64,000 nucleotides of DNA from Acutalibacter sp. 1XD8-33. Lineage in GTDB: Bacteria > Bacillota > Clostridia > Oscillospirales > Acutalibacteraceae. Numbering within the stretch: the stretch's first letter is position 1; each line of letters starts with the position of its first letter. This document shows, in pieces, positions 16,088 to 26,188 of this stretch. The stretch is taken from positions 1 through 64,000 of the forward strand of contig NZ_RAZF01000008.1 in NCBI RefSeq assembly GCF_003612555.1. The letters run 5' to 3'. A program made the position numbers and the translations under genes. The notes under the pieces were generated by a model, which was not told the origin of the DNA, ran no database searches, and worked only from the letters and a program-made list of their open reading frames with translations.

Positions 16088-18528
16088 CAGCCTTGGCTCA
16101 GGTCGCGGTAGAAAGCACCGTTTATCATTTTGACAAGCTATTTACCTATCGGGTGCCAGAGCGTTTTCAGATGCAACTTCTTCCCGGAATGAGAGTCACC
16201 GTGCCATTTGGGGCAGGAAATCGAGAACGGATAGGCGTGGTTTTTGCCCTGGGGGGCCAGGACGGCAACGGACTGAAGGAAATTGCCTCTCTGCTGGATA
16301 AGGAGCCTATGCTGAATCAGAGCTTTTTGGAATTAGCGTGCTGGATGAAAGACCGGTATTACTGTACTCTGTTCGAGGCAGTTAAACTGATGATTCCCGC
16401 TGGCCTGCAGTTCCACCTGAAAAACAGCTATGTATTAAGCGGTGGCTTTACCGATTTTGACCGGGAGGAGTATGACGATCTTTCCTGGCGGATTATTTTA
16501 ACACTGCGAAAGGCCGGAAAGGCGGTCCCTTTTGAGAAGCTGGTGGATTCATTCGGAATCTCGCAGGAATGTCCAGAATTTCAAACGCTTTTGAAAAAGG
16601 GTGTTGTCTGTAAAGTGAATCTGGCGATGAGCAAAATAGGCGACGCGACATCCAAGATGGTGCGCCCAATTGTTGATTTTTCTGGAAAACTGACGGCCAG
16701 GCAGAAAGATGTATACCAGGTGCTTACCGATGTGGGCGAGGTTTCTGAGAAAGAACTCTGTTACTTTACCGGTGCGTCTGCCTCGGTGGTAAAAGCATTG
16801 GCAGATAAGGGCGCGGCGGAAATTTTTCAATATGAAGTATACCGTCGGCCAGAGCGCTTGTATCAGCCGAATGAAGATAGAAAGTGGACGCTCTCTCTGT
16901 CTCAGCAACAAGTGCTGGAGGCGCTGATCAAAGAATACATTGGCGCAGGAAAAGGCAGCCGTTGCGGGCTATTATACGGCGTTACCGGCAGCGGGAAAAC
17001 TTCTGTATTCTTAAAGCTTATAGAATATGTGCTGCAAGAGGGACGGGGAGCAATTGTGATGGTCCCCGAGATCTCTCTGACTGCGCAGACTCTCCGGCAG
17101 TTCCAGCAGCTCTTTGGAGACCAGGTCGCGGTGTTTCACAGCGGGCTTTCTCTGGGCGAGCGCATGGATGAATGGAAACGGGTCCGCCGAGGCGAGGCAA
17201 AAATTGCTGTGGGTACCCGTTCGGCAGTTTTTGCTCCGGTTCAGAAGCTAGGGCTTGTCGTTATTGATGAAGAGCAGGAACACACCTATAAATCGGAAGC
17301 CAGCCCTCGTTTTGACGCACGAGAAGTTGCACGATACCGCTGCGCAAAAGAGAACGCTTTTTGTCTGCTATGTTCGGCCACCCCATCTTTGGATACCTAT
17401 CGAATGGCTCAAGACGGTAAGTTCCGGTTCCACCGGCTGGACGACCGATTCGGACATGCAAAAATACCACAGGTTGATTTGGTTGATTTAAATCAGGACT
17501 ATTATCCGGGGGAAGAACATGCCATTGGGTCTGTGCTGGGTGATGCCTTGGTCAAGAATTATCAGCAGAAAAAACAGTCTATCGTGCTACTGAACCGGCG
17601 CGGATACCATACGTTTGCCAGCTGCCGTGCCTGCCAGGAGGTGGTAAGCTGCCCCAACTGTAGTATTTCCCTCATATACCACAGCGCAAACCGGCGGCTG
17701 ATGTGTCATTACTGTGGATATTCTGTACCGTTGCTCAAAAAATGTCCTTCCTGTGGAAGCGAGAGCCTTGCTTTTCGGGGAATAGGGACCCAAAGGGCGG
17801 AAGAACAGCTTCAGGAGCTGCTGCCAGAAGCCAGAATTTTACGTGTGGATACCGATTCCATGTCTGCCAGATATTCCCTGGAGCGGCGGCTAGATGAGTT
17901 TGCAAAAGGTGCGTACGACGTCATGATAGGGACGCAAATGGTGGCGAAGGGGCTGGATTTTGAAAATGTAACTTTGGTGGGAGTTGTTTCGGCCGACCAA
18001 TCTCTCTTCAGCGACGACTTCCGCAGCAATGAGCGTACATTTGATTTGTTGACTCAAGTGGTAGGGCGGGCAGGACGAGGAAGCCTACCTGGACGTGCCA
18101 TTATTCAAACCTTTGCGCCGGAGAATCCGGTGCTTCATCTGGCAGCCAGGCAAGACTATTTTTCCTTTGCAAAGCGCGAATTAGCCTACCGAAGAGCCCT
18201 GCTTTATCCGCCTTTTGTGGATATACTGGTAATCGGGTTTGTCGGTACAGACGACCGGTTGGCACGTCAATCTGCAGAACGCTTTTTGCAGGAATTGAGC
18301 TTTCTGGCAGAGAGGGAATACCGTGAGCTTCCCCTGCGCGTGCTTCGGCCGTCCCCGGCCACTGTGGCCCGGGTAAGTGGGAAATACCGCTACAAATTGA
18401 TTATAAAATGCAAAAATACGCCTCGCTTTCGGGAACTGATTGCCCGACTTCTTACCAGTTTTGCATCTATTCGAGACTATCAGGCAATCACGGTATATGC
18501 GGACCCAAATCCAAACAGAATACTCTGA
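16084..18528 (+). CDS. priA: primosomal protein N' (replication restart helicase PriA)
   Basis: An 814-residue superfamily 2 helicase that reloads the replicative helicase at stalled forks. The N-terminal DNA-binding domain (VESTVYHFDKLFTYRVPE) leads to Walker A GVTGSGKTS starting at G299 and the Walker B box IDEEQEHTYKSE, which has DEEQ in place of the more usual DEEH. Eight cysteines in the CRACQEVVSCPNC and CHYCGYSVPLLKKCPSC stretch form the zinc-binding region. Helicase motifs VLLNRRGYH, GTQMVAKGLDF and QVVGRAGR follow. Start 16084 overlaps rpoZ. Confidence 0.96.
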   Translation: MTALAQVAVESTVYHFDKLFTYRVPERFQMQLLPGMRVTVPFGAGNRERIGVVFALGGQDGNGLKEIASLLDKEPMLNQSFLELACWMKDRYYCTLFEAVKLMIPAGLQFHLKNSYVLSGGFTDFDREEYDDLSWRIILTLRKAGKAVPFEKLVDSFGISQECPEFQTLLKKGVVCKVNLAMSKIGDATSKMVRPIVDFSGKLTARQKDVYQVLTDVGEVSEKELCYFTGASASVVKALADKGAAEIFQYEVYRRPERLYQPNEDRKWTLSLSQQQVLEALIKEYIGAGKGSRCGLLYGVTGSGKTSVFLKLIEYVLQEGRGAIVMVPEISLTAQTLRQFQQLFGDQVAVFHSGLSLGERMDEWKRVRRGEAKIAVGTRSAVFAPVQKLGLVVIDEEQEHTYKSEASPRFDAREVARYRCAKENAFCLLCSATPSLDTYRMAQDGKFRFHRLDDRFGHAKIPQVDLVDLNQDYYPGEEHAIGSVLGDALVKNYQQKKQSIVLLNRRGYHTFASCRACQEVVSCPNCSISLIYHSANRRLMCHYCGYSVPLLKKCPSCGSESLAFRGIGTQRAEEQLQELLPEARILRVDTDSMSARYSLERRLDEFAKGAYDVMIGTQMVAKGLDFENVTLVGVVSADQSLFSDDFRSNERTFDLLTQVVGRAGRGSLPGRAIIQTFAPENPVLHLAARQDYFSFAKRELAYRRALLYPPFVDILVIGFVGTDDRLARQSAERFLQELSFLAEREYRELPLRVLRPSPATVARVSGKYRYKLIIKCKNTPRFRELIARLLTSFASIRDYQAITVYADPNPNRIL

Positions 18529-18607
18529 TTGGCAAGTTAAAAATTTGGGGGACATTTTTATCCGTTTGGCTATATAAACCTATTTTGAAAGGATCGTGTA
18601 TACAAAA

Positions 18608-19087
18608 ATGGCAATTCGAAACATTGTGCTATTCGGGGATGACATACTGAAAAAAGAGTGCCGCCCGGTAGAAAAGTTCGACAGAAAGCTGCATCAGCTG
18701 TTAGACGATATGCAGGATACGCTCTACGATGCCAACGGCGCAGGGCTGGCAGCACCCCAAGTAGGTGTGCTGCGACAAATATGTATTGTGGATGTGGGGG
18801 AAGGCCCTATTGAACTGATCAATCCGGAAATTATTGCCACAGAAGGAAATCAGATTGGACCAGAAGGCTGCCTGTCTTTGCCCAATGAATGGGGAGAGGT
18901 TTCCCGTCCTATGAAGGTTACGGTGAGGGCACAAAACCGAAAGGGAAAATGGTTTGAAATCTCCGGTGAGGAATTGTGCGCCAGGGCATTCTGTCACGAG
19001 ATCGACCATCTACATGGAATTGTTTTTACTGAGAAAGCCAACCGGATGCTGACGCCTGAAGAGCTGGAGGCTATGAAAGAAAAATAA
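18608..19087 (+). CDS. def: peptide deformylase
   Basis: A 159-residue metalloenzyme that removes the formyl group from nascent N termini. All three motifs are present: GAGLAAPQVG, EGCLSLP and the metal-binding HEIDHLHG. ATG 18608 gives the family start MAIRNIVLFGD; AAAGGA lies 14 bases upstream, rather far, and a GTG at 18596 is too near it. fmt follows after 12 bases, so formylation and deformylation genes are adjacent as usual. Confidence 0.96.
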   Translation: MAIRNIVLFGDDILKKECRPVEKFDRKLHQLLDDMQDTLYDANGAGLAAPQVGVLRQICIVDVGEGPIELINPEIIATEGNQIGPEGCLSLPNEWGEVSRPMKVTVRAQNRKGKWFEISGEELCARAFCHEIDHLHGIVFTEKANRMLTPEELEAMKEK

Positions 19088-19099
19088 TGGAGGGGTTTC

Positions 19100-20023
19100 G
19101 TGCGTATTATTTTTATGGGGACGCCGGATTTTGCTGTTCCGGCTTTACAGCGCCTAATAGATCGAAAGGATCAAATCTGCGGGGTATTCACCCAGCCAGA
19201 CAAACCGAAAGGACGTGGCCATAAGATGCAATTTTCGCCTGTAAAGGAATTGGCATTACAGTATGGACTTTCGGTATATCAGCCAGATTCTTTGCGGGAT
19301 GAATCAGTGCAGTCGAAAATACAGCAGTTGGGCGCTGATATTATTGTTGTGGTAGCATATGGAAAAATTTTGCCAAAGTCAATTTTGGATGCTCCTGCCT
19401 TGGGGTGTATCAATGTTCACGGTTCACTGCTACCAAGATATCGGGGGGCCGCGCCGATTCAATGGATGGTAATAAACGGGGAGAAAACCGGCGGAATAAC
19501 CACGATGCTTTTGGGAGACGGTCCGGTGGATTCTGGGGACATATTATTAACAGCGGAAACAGAAATTGGGCCAGAGGAAACAGCGGGGGAGCTTTTTGAC
19601 CGCTTGAAACTGCTGGGTGCTGATTTGCTAGATGAGACTTTGGAGCGGCTGGAGCAAGGAACGCTAAAAAGGATTCCCCAAAACCATCAAGAGGCGACAT
19701 TGGCGCCTATGTTAACAAAGGAGATGTCAATAATTAACTGGGAGCAGCCGGCCAAAAAGATCCATGATCTAATTCGCGGGCTAAATCCGTGGCCCTGCGC
19801 GGCGGTAAAGTGGAACGATACACGGCTAAAGCTGCTGGCCACGCAGGTTATGGAAGGCGGCGGCTTCCCAGGAAGAATTTCCTGTCAAGCGGGTGAATTA
19901 GTTGTGGACTGCGGCCAGGGAGCTTTGCGAATTACCGAATTACAGGCGGAAAATGGTAAGCGAATGAACGGAAGAGATTATCTTTTGGGGCATCCCCTGG
20001 TCAAAGATTCTTATTTTCAATAG
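19100..20023 (+). CDS. fmt: methionyl-tRNA formyltransferase
   Basis: A 307-residue enzyme that formylates initiator methionyl-tRNA. The N terminus IIFMGTPDFAVPALQ is typical, VFTQPDKPKGRG is the flexible loop region, and INVHGSLLPRYRGAAPIQW is the active-site segment with the catalytic N-H-D set (D in LLGDGPVDSGDIL). The C-terminal OB-like domain starts near residue 205. The start is GTG at 19100 with GGAGGGG upstream. Confidence 0.96.
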   Translation: MRIIFMGTPDFAVPALQRLIDRKDQICGVFTQPDKPKGRGHKMQFSPVKELALQYGLSVYQPDSLRDESVQSKIQQLGADIIVVVAYGKILPKSILDAPALGCINVHGSLLPRYRGAAPIQWMVINGEKTGGITTMLLGDGPVDSGDILLTAETEIGPEETAGELFDRLKLLGADLLDETLERLEQGTLKRIPQNHQEATLAPMLTKEMSIINWEQPAKKIHDLIRGLNPWPCAAVKWNDTRLKLLATQVMEGGGFPGRISCQAGELVVDCGQGALRITELQAENGKRMNGRDYLLGHPLVKDSYFQ

Positions 20024-20074
20024 TATATTCAAAGCATTTCAAGGCTCATAGCTTTACACAGAGAGGGTCAGTCC

Positions 20075-21427
20075 ATGAAACAGCGAACGCAGACGCCGAG
20101 AACGGCAGCGCTTCAAGCTCTTATACAAATGAATCAGAACACGGGCTACTCAAATATTGTGCTGGATCATGTGTTAACCTGTTCCGAGCTAAACGAGCAG
20201 GACAAAGCTCTGGCCTCCGTAATTTTTTATGGTGTATTGGAGCGCCGGTTAACCCTGGACTACTTTCTTCAACAATGCCTTGCTGATCCCAAGAAGAGGC
20301 TTGATATCACCGTTCAAGAAGCCTTGCGGTGTGGTGCGTACCAAATTATATATTTGAATCGAGTGCCGGATTCCGCGGCAGTAAACGAGACGGTAACCGC
20401 GCTGAAATTGATTGGAAAACCTCAATTTTCTGGCTTAACAAATGGAGTTTTGCGGAACTTGACTCGTCGGAAAGCGGAACTAAAACTGCCTGAGGGAGAG
20501 GACTTATTTGCGCAAAGTGTCCAATACTCCGTACCAGTAGACTTAATCCGTTTGTGGCGGAATTCTTATGGAAGGGCGGTAACAAAAGCTCTGCTGGATA
20601 GTCTTTCCACAAAGTCGAAGATATTTATCCGGGTAAATGAAATGAGATGTACTGCGGAACTGTTGCGTTCGGAACTGCAAGAGGGCGGTGTGGAGTTCAA
20701 TGACTTGCCGGAGCTTCCTGGCGCGGGAATTCTCTCCCGGTGCGGCGCACCGGATGAGCTGAAGACCTTTCAAGATGGCCTCTTCCATGTTCAGGATCTT
20801 TCGGCGCAATGGATCTGTAAAATATTGGATCCACAGCCTGGCGAGACAGTATGCGACTGCTGTGCGGCTCCTGGCGGAAAGAGCTTTACAATTGCGCAAA
20901 TGGTGGGCGGCGGGGGAACAGTATACGCTTTTGACCTCTACGAAAACAGGGTCTGGCTCATCCGTCAAGGTGCAGAACGATTGGGACTACACAATATTAA
21001 AGCTCTTATAAATGACAGTGCAAAAGGCTTTGACCATAATATGCCGCAGGTTGATAAAATGCTCTGTGATGTGCCATGCTCCGGATTTGGGGTGATACGG
21101 CGCAAGCCAGAGATTCGTTATAAGAAATTGGATTCCTTAAAAGAATTACCGCGGTTACAATACAAAATTTTGTCTCAGGCAGCGCAAATGGTGAGGCCTG
21201 GCGGTAGGTTGCTCTATTCTACATGTACACTGAATCCAGCGGAAAATCAGGATATTGCGGAAAAATTTTTACAGGAGAATAACGGCTTTGAGCCGCTTAC
21301 GATAGATATTGGGCTTCCTCATGTTATAGACGAACCCGCATATATGTTGACAATGACGCCTTTTTCTGGAGCTTCTGATGGCTTTTTCACGGCGGCGTTC
21401 CAGAAAAAACAGAATGGGAGCAGATAG
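20075..21427 (+). CDS. rsmB: 16S rRNA (cytosine-5) methyltransferase RsmB
   Basis: A 450-residue enzyme predicted to methylate C967 (E. coli numbering) of 16S rRNA. Residues 1-140 form the NusB-like RNA-binding domain (RTAALQALIQMNQNTGYSN). The methyltransferase domain shows DCCAAPGGKSF as motif I and the two catalytic cysteines in DVPCSGFG and YSTCTLNPAENQ. ATG 20075 is preceded by GAGAGGG. The TTG of rlmN follows directly after its TAG. Confidence 0.95.
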   Translation: MKQRTQTPRTAALQALIQMNQNTGYSNIVLDHVLTCSELNEQDKALASVIFYGVLERRLTLDYFLQQCLADPKKRLDITVQEALRCGAYQIIYLNRVPDSAAVNETVTALKLIGKPQFSGLTNGVLRNLTRRKAELKLPEGEDLFAQSVQYSVPVDLIRLWRNSYGRAVTKALLDSLSTKSKIFIRVNEMRCTAELLRSELQEGGVEFNDLPELPGAGILSRCGAPDELKTFQDGLFHVQDLSAQWICKILDPQPGETVCDCCAAPGGKSFTIAQMVGGGGTVYAFDLYENRVWLIRQGAERLGLHNIKALINDSAKGFDHNMPQVDKMLCDVPCSGFGVIRRKPEIRYKKLDSLKELPRLQYKILSQAAQMVRPGGRLLYSTCTLNPAENQDIAEKFLQENNGFEPLTIDIGLPHVIDEPAYMLTMTPFSGASDGFFTAAFQKKQNGSR

Positions 21428-22471
21428 TTGGAAAAGATTGACATTAAATCAAAGACTCCCCAAGAATTGCATCAGGAGTTTGTTGAAACGAAATTACCCA
21501 AATATCGCGCTGGTCAGGTCTTTCGTTGGCTGCATCAGGGTGTGGGTTCGTTTGAAGAAATGACAGATATCCCGAAAGACTTGCGGGCGGCTTTGGCAGA
21601 AAGTTATGAAATTTTCCAGGCACAGCCTTTACAAAAACGGATTTCCCGGGATGGGACGATAAAATACCTCTTTCAGATGAATGATGGCGAACTGGTAGAG
21701 TCGGTGCTGATGAACTATCACCACGGATACTCCATTTGCATTTCTACCCAGGTAGGGTGCAAAATGAATTGCAGCTTTTGCGCCACAGGAAAAGGCGGTT
21801 TTTCTCGCAACCTATTGCCATCCGAAATGCTCGCTCAGATTCAGTCTGCGCAAAAAGACGCGGAAGTGCGGATTTCCAACGTTGTGTTGATGGGAATGGG
21901 AGAGCCGTTAGACAATTATGAGAATGTACTGAAGTTTTTAGAGCTGGTTTCCCATCCTCAAGGAATGAATATTGGAATGCGGCATATTTCGCTGTCTACC
22001 TGTGGTATTGTGGATAAGATCTATCATCTGGCTGAAAAGAAATTACAGCTGACCTTGTCAGTATCCTTACACGCTCCCAATGATCAAATACGAGCGCGCA
22101 CAATGCCGGTAAGCCGCCGTTGGAATGTGGAGCAATTGTTGGCTGCCTGCCGGTACTATGCCAAGACAACCGGACGGCGGATCTCTTTTGAATACGCGAT
22201 GATAAGCGGTGTAAATGACACCGATGAATGCGCCAAAGAGCTGGCCGTCAGGCTGAAAGGAATGCCGGCGCATGTTAATTTGATCCCAGTGAACGATGTA
22301 ACCGGTTCGGGTTATCAGAAAAGTAATTTGCAGAGGCAAAAAAGATTTATTTCCATTTTGGAATCTGGTGGCTGTACAGCTACAGTGCGAAGGACGCTAG
22401 GGTCAGATATCGAGGCTTCTTGTGGGCAGCTTCGTGGGAAATACGAAGGAGGAAACGAATATGAGAGTTGA
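21428..22471 (+). CDS. rlmN: dual-specificity RNA methyltransferase RlmN
   Basis: A 347-residue radical SAM enzyme that makes 2-methyladenosine in 23S rRNA and in some tRNAs. The cluster cysteines are C111, C115 and C118 (CKMNCSFC), followed by VLMGMGEPLDNYENV. The C-terminal TLGSDIEASCGQL carries the cysteine that forms the methyl-linked intermediate. The start is TTG 21428, directly after the rsmB stop with GGGAG upstream. The end overlaps the phosphatase gene by 11 bases. Confidence 0.96.
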   Translation: MEKIDIKSKTPQELHQEFVETKLPKYRAGQVFRWLHQGVGSFEEMTDIPKDLRAALAESYEIFQAQPLQKRISRDGTIKYLFQMNDGELVESVLMNYHHGYSICISTQVGCKMNCSFCATGKGGFSRNLLPSEMLAQIQSAQKDAEVRISNVVLMGMGEPLDNYENVLKFLELVSHPQGMNIGMRHISLSTCGIVDKIYHLAEKKLQLTLSVSLHAPNDQIRARTMPVSRRWNVEQLLAACRYYAKTTGRRISFEYAMISGVNDTDECAKELAVRLKGMPAHVNLIPVNDVTGSGYQKSNLQRQKRFISILESGGCTATVRRTLGSDIEASCGQLRGKYEGGNEYES

Positions 22472-23198
22472 TTTTGCAACTGACACCGGTCCGGTACGGA
22501 GCTCTAATCAGGATGCCTGCCGGTGTGGTCTTTTCTCAAATGGAAGTGCGTGGGCGGTTGTTTGCGATGGCATGGGCGGCGCTAATGGGGGCAATATCGC
22601 CAGTACGATTGCCGTAAACGAGATAGAAACTTTCCTGAAAAGTGGATTCTCTGAAACGATGAGTTCAGGAAGCATGAAAAGCCTTGTAATAAACTCGATT
22701 CAACGGGCAAATACTGCTATATTTGAAAAAGCTGGTAAGCAAACTGAGCTTCAAGGAATGGGTACTACCGCTGTCGTGCTGCTGGCCGCTCATAGCCAGC
22801 TACATGTGGCACATGTAGGAGACAGCCGGGCCTATCTTCAAAGCGACGGAAGTCTCAACCAGATCACTATGGACCATTCTTATGTACAGGATCTAGTAAA
22901 TTTAGGGCAGATTACCAAAGAGCAAGCTCGAACCCATCCTCGGAGGAATATCATTACCCGTGTGTTGGGGGTCCACGATCATGTAGCTGCCGACTATGCC
23001 GTATGGGATTTTCATAAAGGTGATATGGCCTTGGCCTGCACAGACGGACTGACCAACTATGTAGAGGAGGGCCTTATGGAGTCTTATATGGAAAAGCACA
23101 GGGCAAACAGCGGCGCTTTGGTAAAAGAATTGATTGGATATGCCGTAAAAAACGGCGGTTCGGATAATATCACCATAGCTGTCGTCCATAATATCTGA
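22461..23198 (+). CDS. prpC: PP2C family serine/threonine phosphatase (Stp/PrpC)
   Basis: A 245-residue metal-dependent phosphatase, the partner of the PASTA kinase that follows. Motifs are SNQDAC near the N terminus, VVCDGMGGANGG with the metal aspartate, AHVGDSRAYL, CTDGLTNYV and GGSDNITIAVV. Start 22461 follows AAGGAGG and overlaps the end of rlmN. The kinase starts 24 bases after its stop; phosphatase/kinase pairs like this are conserved in Firmicutes, where they control growth and germination. Confidence 0.95.
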   Translation: MRVDFATDTGPVRSSNQDACRCGLFSNGSAWAVVCDGMGGANGGNIASTIAVNEIETFLKSGFSETMSSGSMKSLVINSIQRANTAIFEKAGKQTELQGMGTTAVVLLAAHSQLHVAHVGDSRAYLQSDGSLNQITMDHSYVQDLVNLGQITKEQARTHPRRNIITRVLGVHDHVAADYAVWDFHKGDMALACTDGLTNYVEEGLMESYMEKHRANSGALVKELIGYAVKNGGSDNITIAVVHNI

Positions 23199-23221
23199 TA
23201 GAAAGTTGAGGATAACGAAGT

Positions 23222-25282
23222 ATGGATAAATTCATCGGAAAACGGCTGGATGGTAAGTATGAGATACACAACCTGCTAGGCATGGGCGGCATGGCCTATG
23301 TTTACCGCGCCTATGACCGGGTGGAGGACCGCTGGGTCGCTATCAAAATTTTAAAAGAGGAATTCTCGGACAATAGCGATTTCCTGCGGCGGTTTCGTAA
23401 CGAGGCAAAAGCGATCACACTGCTTTCCCATCCTAATATCGTGGATGTGTTCGATGTCAGTTTTGGCGACCGGCTGCAGTATATCGTGATGGAATATATT
23501 GATGGTATTACGTTGAAACAGTATATCGAGCAGGAAGGGGCCATCCGTTGGGATGAAGCTCTACATTTTACGATTCAGATTTTGATGGCCTTGGAACACG
23601 CCCATGAGAAAGGAATTATCCACCGGGATATTAAGCCACAAAATGTAATGCTTCTTCAAGATGGTAGCATTAAAGTGACAGATTTTGGCATCGCTCGGTT
23701 TTCACAAAGTGAAACCCAGACGATGACAGACAAAGCGATTGGATCGGTACACTACATCGCGCCGGAACAGGCCAGAGGAGACTATATTACCGACAAGGCC
23801 GATATTTATTCCGTAGGCGTCATGTTGTATGAAATGATTACTGGTAGATTGCCTTTTGTAGCGGACAGCGCGGTTTCAGTTGCATTGATGCAGCTACAGG
23901 CCAAGCCAGTTATGCCCCGAGAGCTGAACCCAAATCTACCCAGAGGTTTGGAACAGATTACCATGCGGGCGATGGAGAAGAACCCTGTAGACCGGTTCCA
24001 GTCGGCGGGAGAAATGCTGGATGATATTGATCGGTTCCGGCACAATCCAGGGATGGTTTTCCACTATGATTTGCAGACCGGCAGAACCAATTTTGAGCCC
24101 TCTCGGGATATTGAATCCTACGACTCTGCACGATTCAAACCCAATTATAACGACAGCTACGAGTATGAAGAAGAATATGTGCGTTCCCGGCGGGGAGCAC
24201 GAGGCGCCATGGTGGTGAAGGGAATTATTGCCGCTGCGGTTATTATTGTCCTGGCGGTGAGCGCCGTGTGGCTGCTGAAGAATTGGGATACCATGCTGAA
24301 GCCGGAAGAGGACGAACAGGTGGAAATGCCCAATTTTGTGGGACAGATCTATGAGGAGATCTTGGCCAATCCGGAGTACGCGGAGAACTTCCGCTTTAAG
24401 ACAACCCAGGGGAATGATCCGGACCTGCAGCCAGGCCAGGTGATGCAGCAAACACCCAATAAGGGTATTTTGGTGAAGAAGGGCTCTGAGGTGGAATTGC
24501 TGGTAAACGGCACTATTGAACAGGTTGAAGTGCCGGATATGAAAAACTACACGCAGGCGGACGCCATTGCCTTGTTGAAGGAATATAACTTGAAGTCAAA
24601 GGCGGAGTCGGTAGCGGATGATGAGATTGAGGTCGGCCATGTGGTGGGAACGGATCCCCAGGCCCACACCATGGTGGACGTAGGCACCACAATCACTTTG
24701 AAGGTCAGCAAGGGCCCCGCTACCAAAAAGACCCGGGTTCCCAATGATCTGGTGGGAAAGTTGAAATATGACGTGACCGCCCGCCTGGAGGAAGCCAAGC
24801 TCAAAGTGGGTTCCATTACCGAGGACGACACCAGTGAGCTGGGTAAGGACATTGTTATCAGCGTCAATCCCGCTTCCGGTTCTGAGGTATCCGAGGGCGC
24901 TTCTGTAGATATTGTTGTCAGCTCCGGCAAGGGCGCTAGTAAAACGGTGAGCAAGGATATCTCCCTGCCCAGCGGTGTGGATATGGATATTGCCGTCAAA
25001 GTATACCGAAACGGCTCTGTCGTGGTGGAGGACACGGTAAATCCCATGTATGCTGGGAGCTATCCGCTTTCTTTCTCAAAAACTTCTGGGACAGATACCG
25101 TTGTCGTCAAGCTGAACGATCAGGACTATATGTATCTTACCTTTAACTATGATACGCAGGAAGCCACCATAACGCAGACTTTTGAATTTATCCCTCCCAA
25201 TGGCGGCGGAGATGAGCCCGATCCCAGCAGCGGCGAAGAGGGCAACGGGAACGGCGGCGATATTCAGCCGTCAGGAGATTGA
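23222..25282 (+). CDS. prkC: PASTA-domain serine/threonine kinase PrkC
   Basis: A 686-residue membrane kinase that senses wall muropeptides. The kinase domain has the Gly-rich loop LGMGGMAYVY, K42 (VAIKIL), catalytic D136 in HRDIKPQN, the DFG motif DFGIAR and GSVHYIAPEQ. One membrane helix lies around residues 330-355. Outside are at least three PASTA repeats (starting VEMPNFVGQ, VEVPDMKNY and TRVPNDLVG). After them comes a beta-rich segment (about 580-655) and a Gly/Glu/Pro tail, which are not part of standard PrkC. It likely modifies division and translation proteins. Confidence 0.95.
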   Translation: MDKFIGKRLDGKYEIHNLLGMGGMAYVYRAYDRVEDRWVAIKILKEEFSDNSDFLRRFRNEAKAITLLSHPNIVDVFDVSFGDRLQYIVMEYIDGITLKQYIEQEGAIRWDEALHFTIQILMALEHAHEKGIIHRDIKPQNVMLLQDGSIKVTDFGIARFSQSETQTMTDKAIGSVHYIAPEQARGDYITDKADIYSVGVMLYEMITGRLPFVADSAVSVALMQLQAKPVMPRELNPNLPRGLEQITMRAMEKNPVDRFQSAGEMLDDIDRFRHNPGMVFHYDLQTGRTNFEPSRDIESYDSARFKPNYNDSYEYEEEYVRSRRGARGAMVVKGIIAAAVIIVLAVSAVWLLKNWDTMLKPEEDEQVEMPNFVGQIYEEILANPEYAENFRFKTTQGNDPDLQPGQVMQQTPNKGILVKKGSEVELLVNGTIEQVEVPDMKNYTQADAIALLKEYNLKSKAESVADDEIEVGHVVGTDPQAHTMVDVGTTITLKVSKGPATKKTRVPNDLVGKLKYDVTARLEEAKLKVGSITEDDTSELGKDIVISVNPASGSEVSEGASVDIVVSSGKGASKTVSKDISLPSGVDMDIAVKVYRNGSVVVEDTVNPMYAGSYPLSFSKTSGTDTVVVKLNDQDYMYLTFNYDTQEATITQTFEFIPPNGGGDEPDPSSGEEGNGNGGDIQPSGD

Positions 25283-25291
25283 TAAAGGAAT

Positions 25292-26188
25292 ATGGAATTC
25301 GAAGGTTTTGTAACAACGTGTTTGGGGGGGTTTTATACTGTCCGAACAGAGCACGGGGTTTTTATCTGTCGGGCGAGGGGGCGCTTTCGAAAGGAAGGCA
25401 TTTCTCCGTGCGCTGGAGATTGGGTGATAATTGAAACAGAAAATGGAAAGACAGGGGCCTTGACAAAAATAAAACCCCGGAAAAACCATTTCACGCGTCC
25501 TCCCGTTGCCAATGTAGACCGGCTTTTTATCGTAGCTTCTCTCTTGGAACCAACGGTCAACACTCTGCTTATTGACAAAGCTCTTGCCGTAGCAGAGCTG
25601 AATGGTGTGCAGCCAGTTGTTGTCTTTACAAAAACGGATTTGGGAGATGTAGAACCTCTTAGAAAGATCTACAGTTTAGCCGGTATTCCATGCTGTGGAG
25701 TATCCTCCCAAACCGGAATGGGGATTGAGAAAATACGAGAACTGGTCAGAGCACAGGTTTCGGCATTTATTGGGAATTCCGGGGTAGGAAAGTCTACGCT
25801 GCTCAACATGGCCTTTCCCGGGCTGGACCTGCAGACAGGTGAAATTAGCCATAAGCTGGGGCGGGGCCGCCATACCACCCGTCAGGTGGAGTTCTTTCCC
25901 TTGCCGGAGGGAGGTTGGATAGCGGATACGCCAGGTTTTTCTACCTTTGATATGGAACGATACTGCCTGACGGATAAAAGCCGCCTGGTGGAAGGATTTC
26001 GGGAAATGAATGCCTTTGCGCAGAAGTGTCAGTTTACCTCATGCTCGCACACCTGCGAAAAAGGTTGCGCCGTACTGCAGGCCTTGCACGAAGAAAAGAT
26101 AGCCAGATCGCGTTTTGAAAGCTATCTTTCCATGTATCAAGAGATAAAGGGTGTAAAAAAATGGGAGCAGAAAAGCAAGCATGTATGA
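25292..26188 (+). CDS. rsgA: ribosome small subunit GTPase RsgA
   Basis: A 298-residue circularly permuted GTPase that helps mature the 30S subunit. An OB domain (residues 1-65) comes first, then G4 VFTKTDLG, then the P-loop GNSGVGKST at 161-169, G3 DTPGFS, and the zinc motif with C/H residues in CQFTSCSHTCEKGCAV. The ATG at 25292 follows AAAGGA. The end overlaps thiN by 28 bases; prkC-rsgA-thiN is the standard Firmicute order (rpe is missing here). Confidence 0.95.
   Translation: MEFEGFVTTCLGGFYTVRTEHGVFICRARGRFRKEGISPCAGDWVIIETENGKTGALTKIKPRKNHFTRPPVANVDRLFIVASLLEPTVNTLLIDKALAVAELNGVQPVVVFTKTDLGDVEPLRKIYSLAGIPCCGVSSQTGMGIEKIRELVRAQVSAFIGNSGVGKSTLLNMAFPGLDLQTGEISHKLGRGRHTTRQVEFFPLPEGGWIADTPGFSTFDMERYCLTDKSRLVEGFREMNAFAQKCQFTSCSHTCEKGCAVLQALHEEKIARSRFESYLSMYQEIKGVKKWEQKSKHV

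Noticed and set aside
23936-24451. A 171-codon minus-strand frame inside prkC
   Set aside because: It is a shadow of prkC with no motif of its own.
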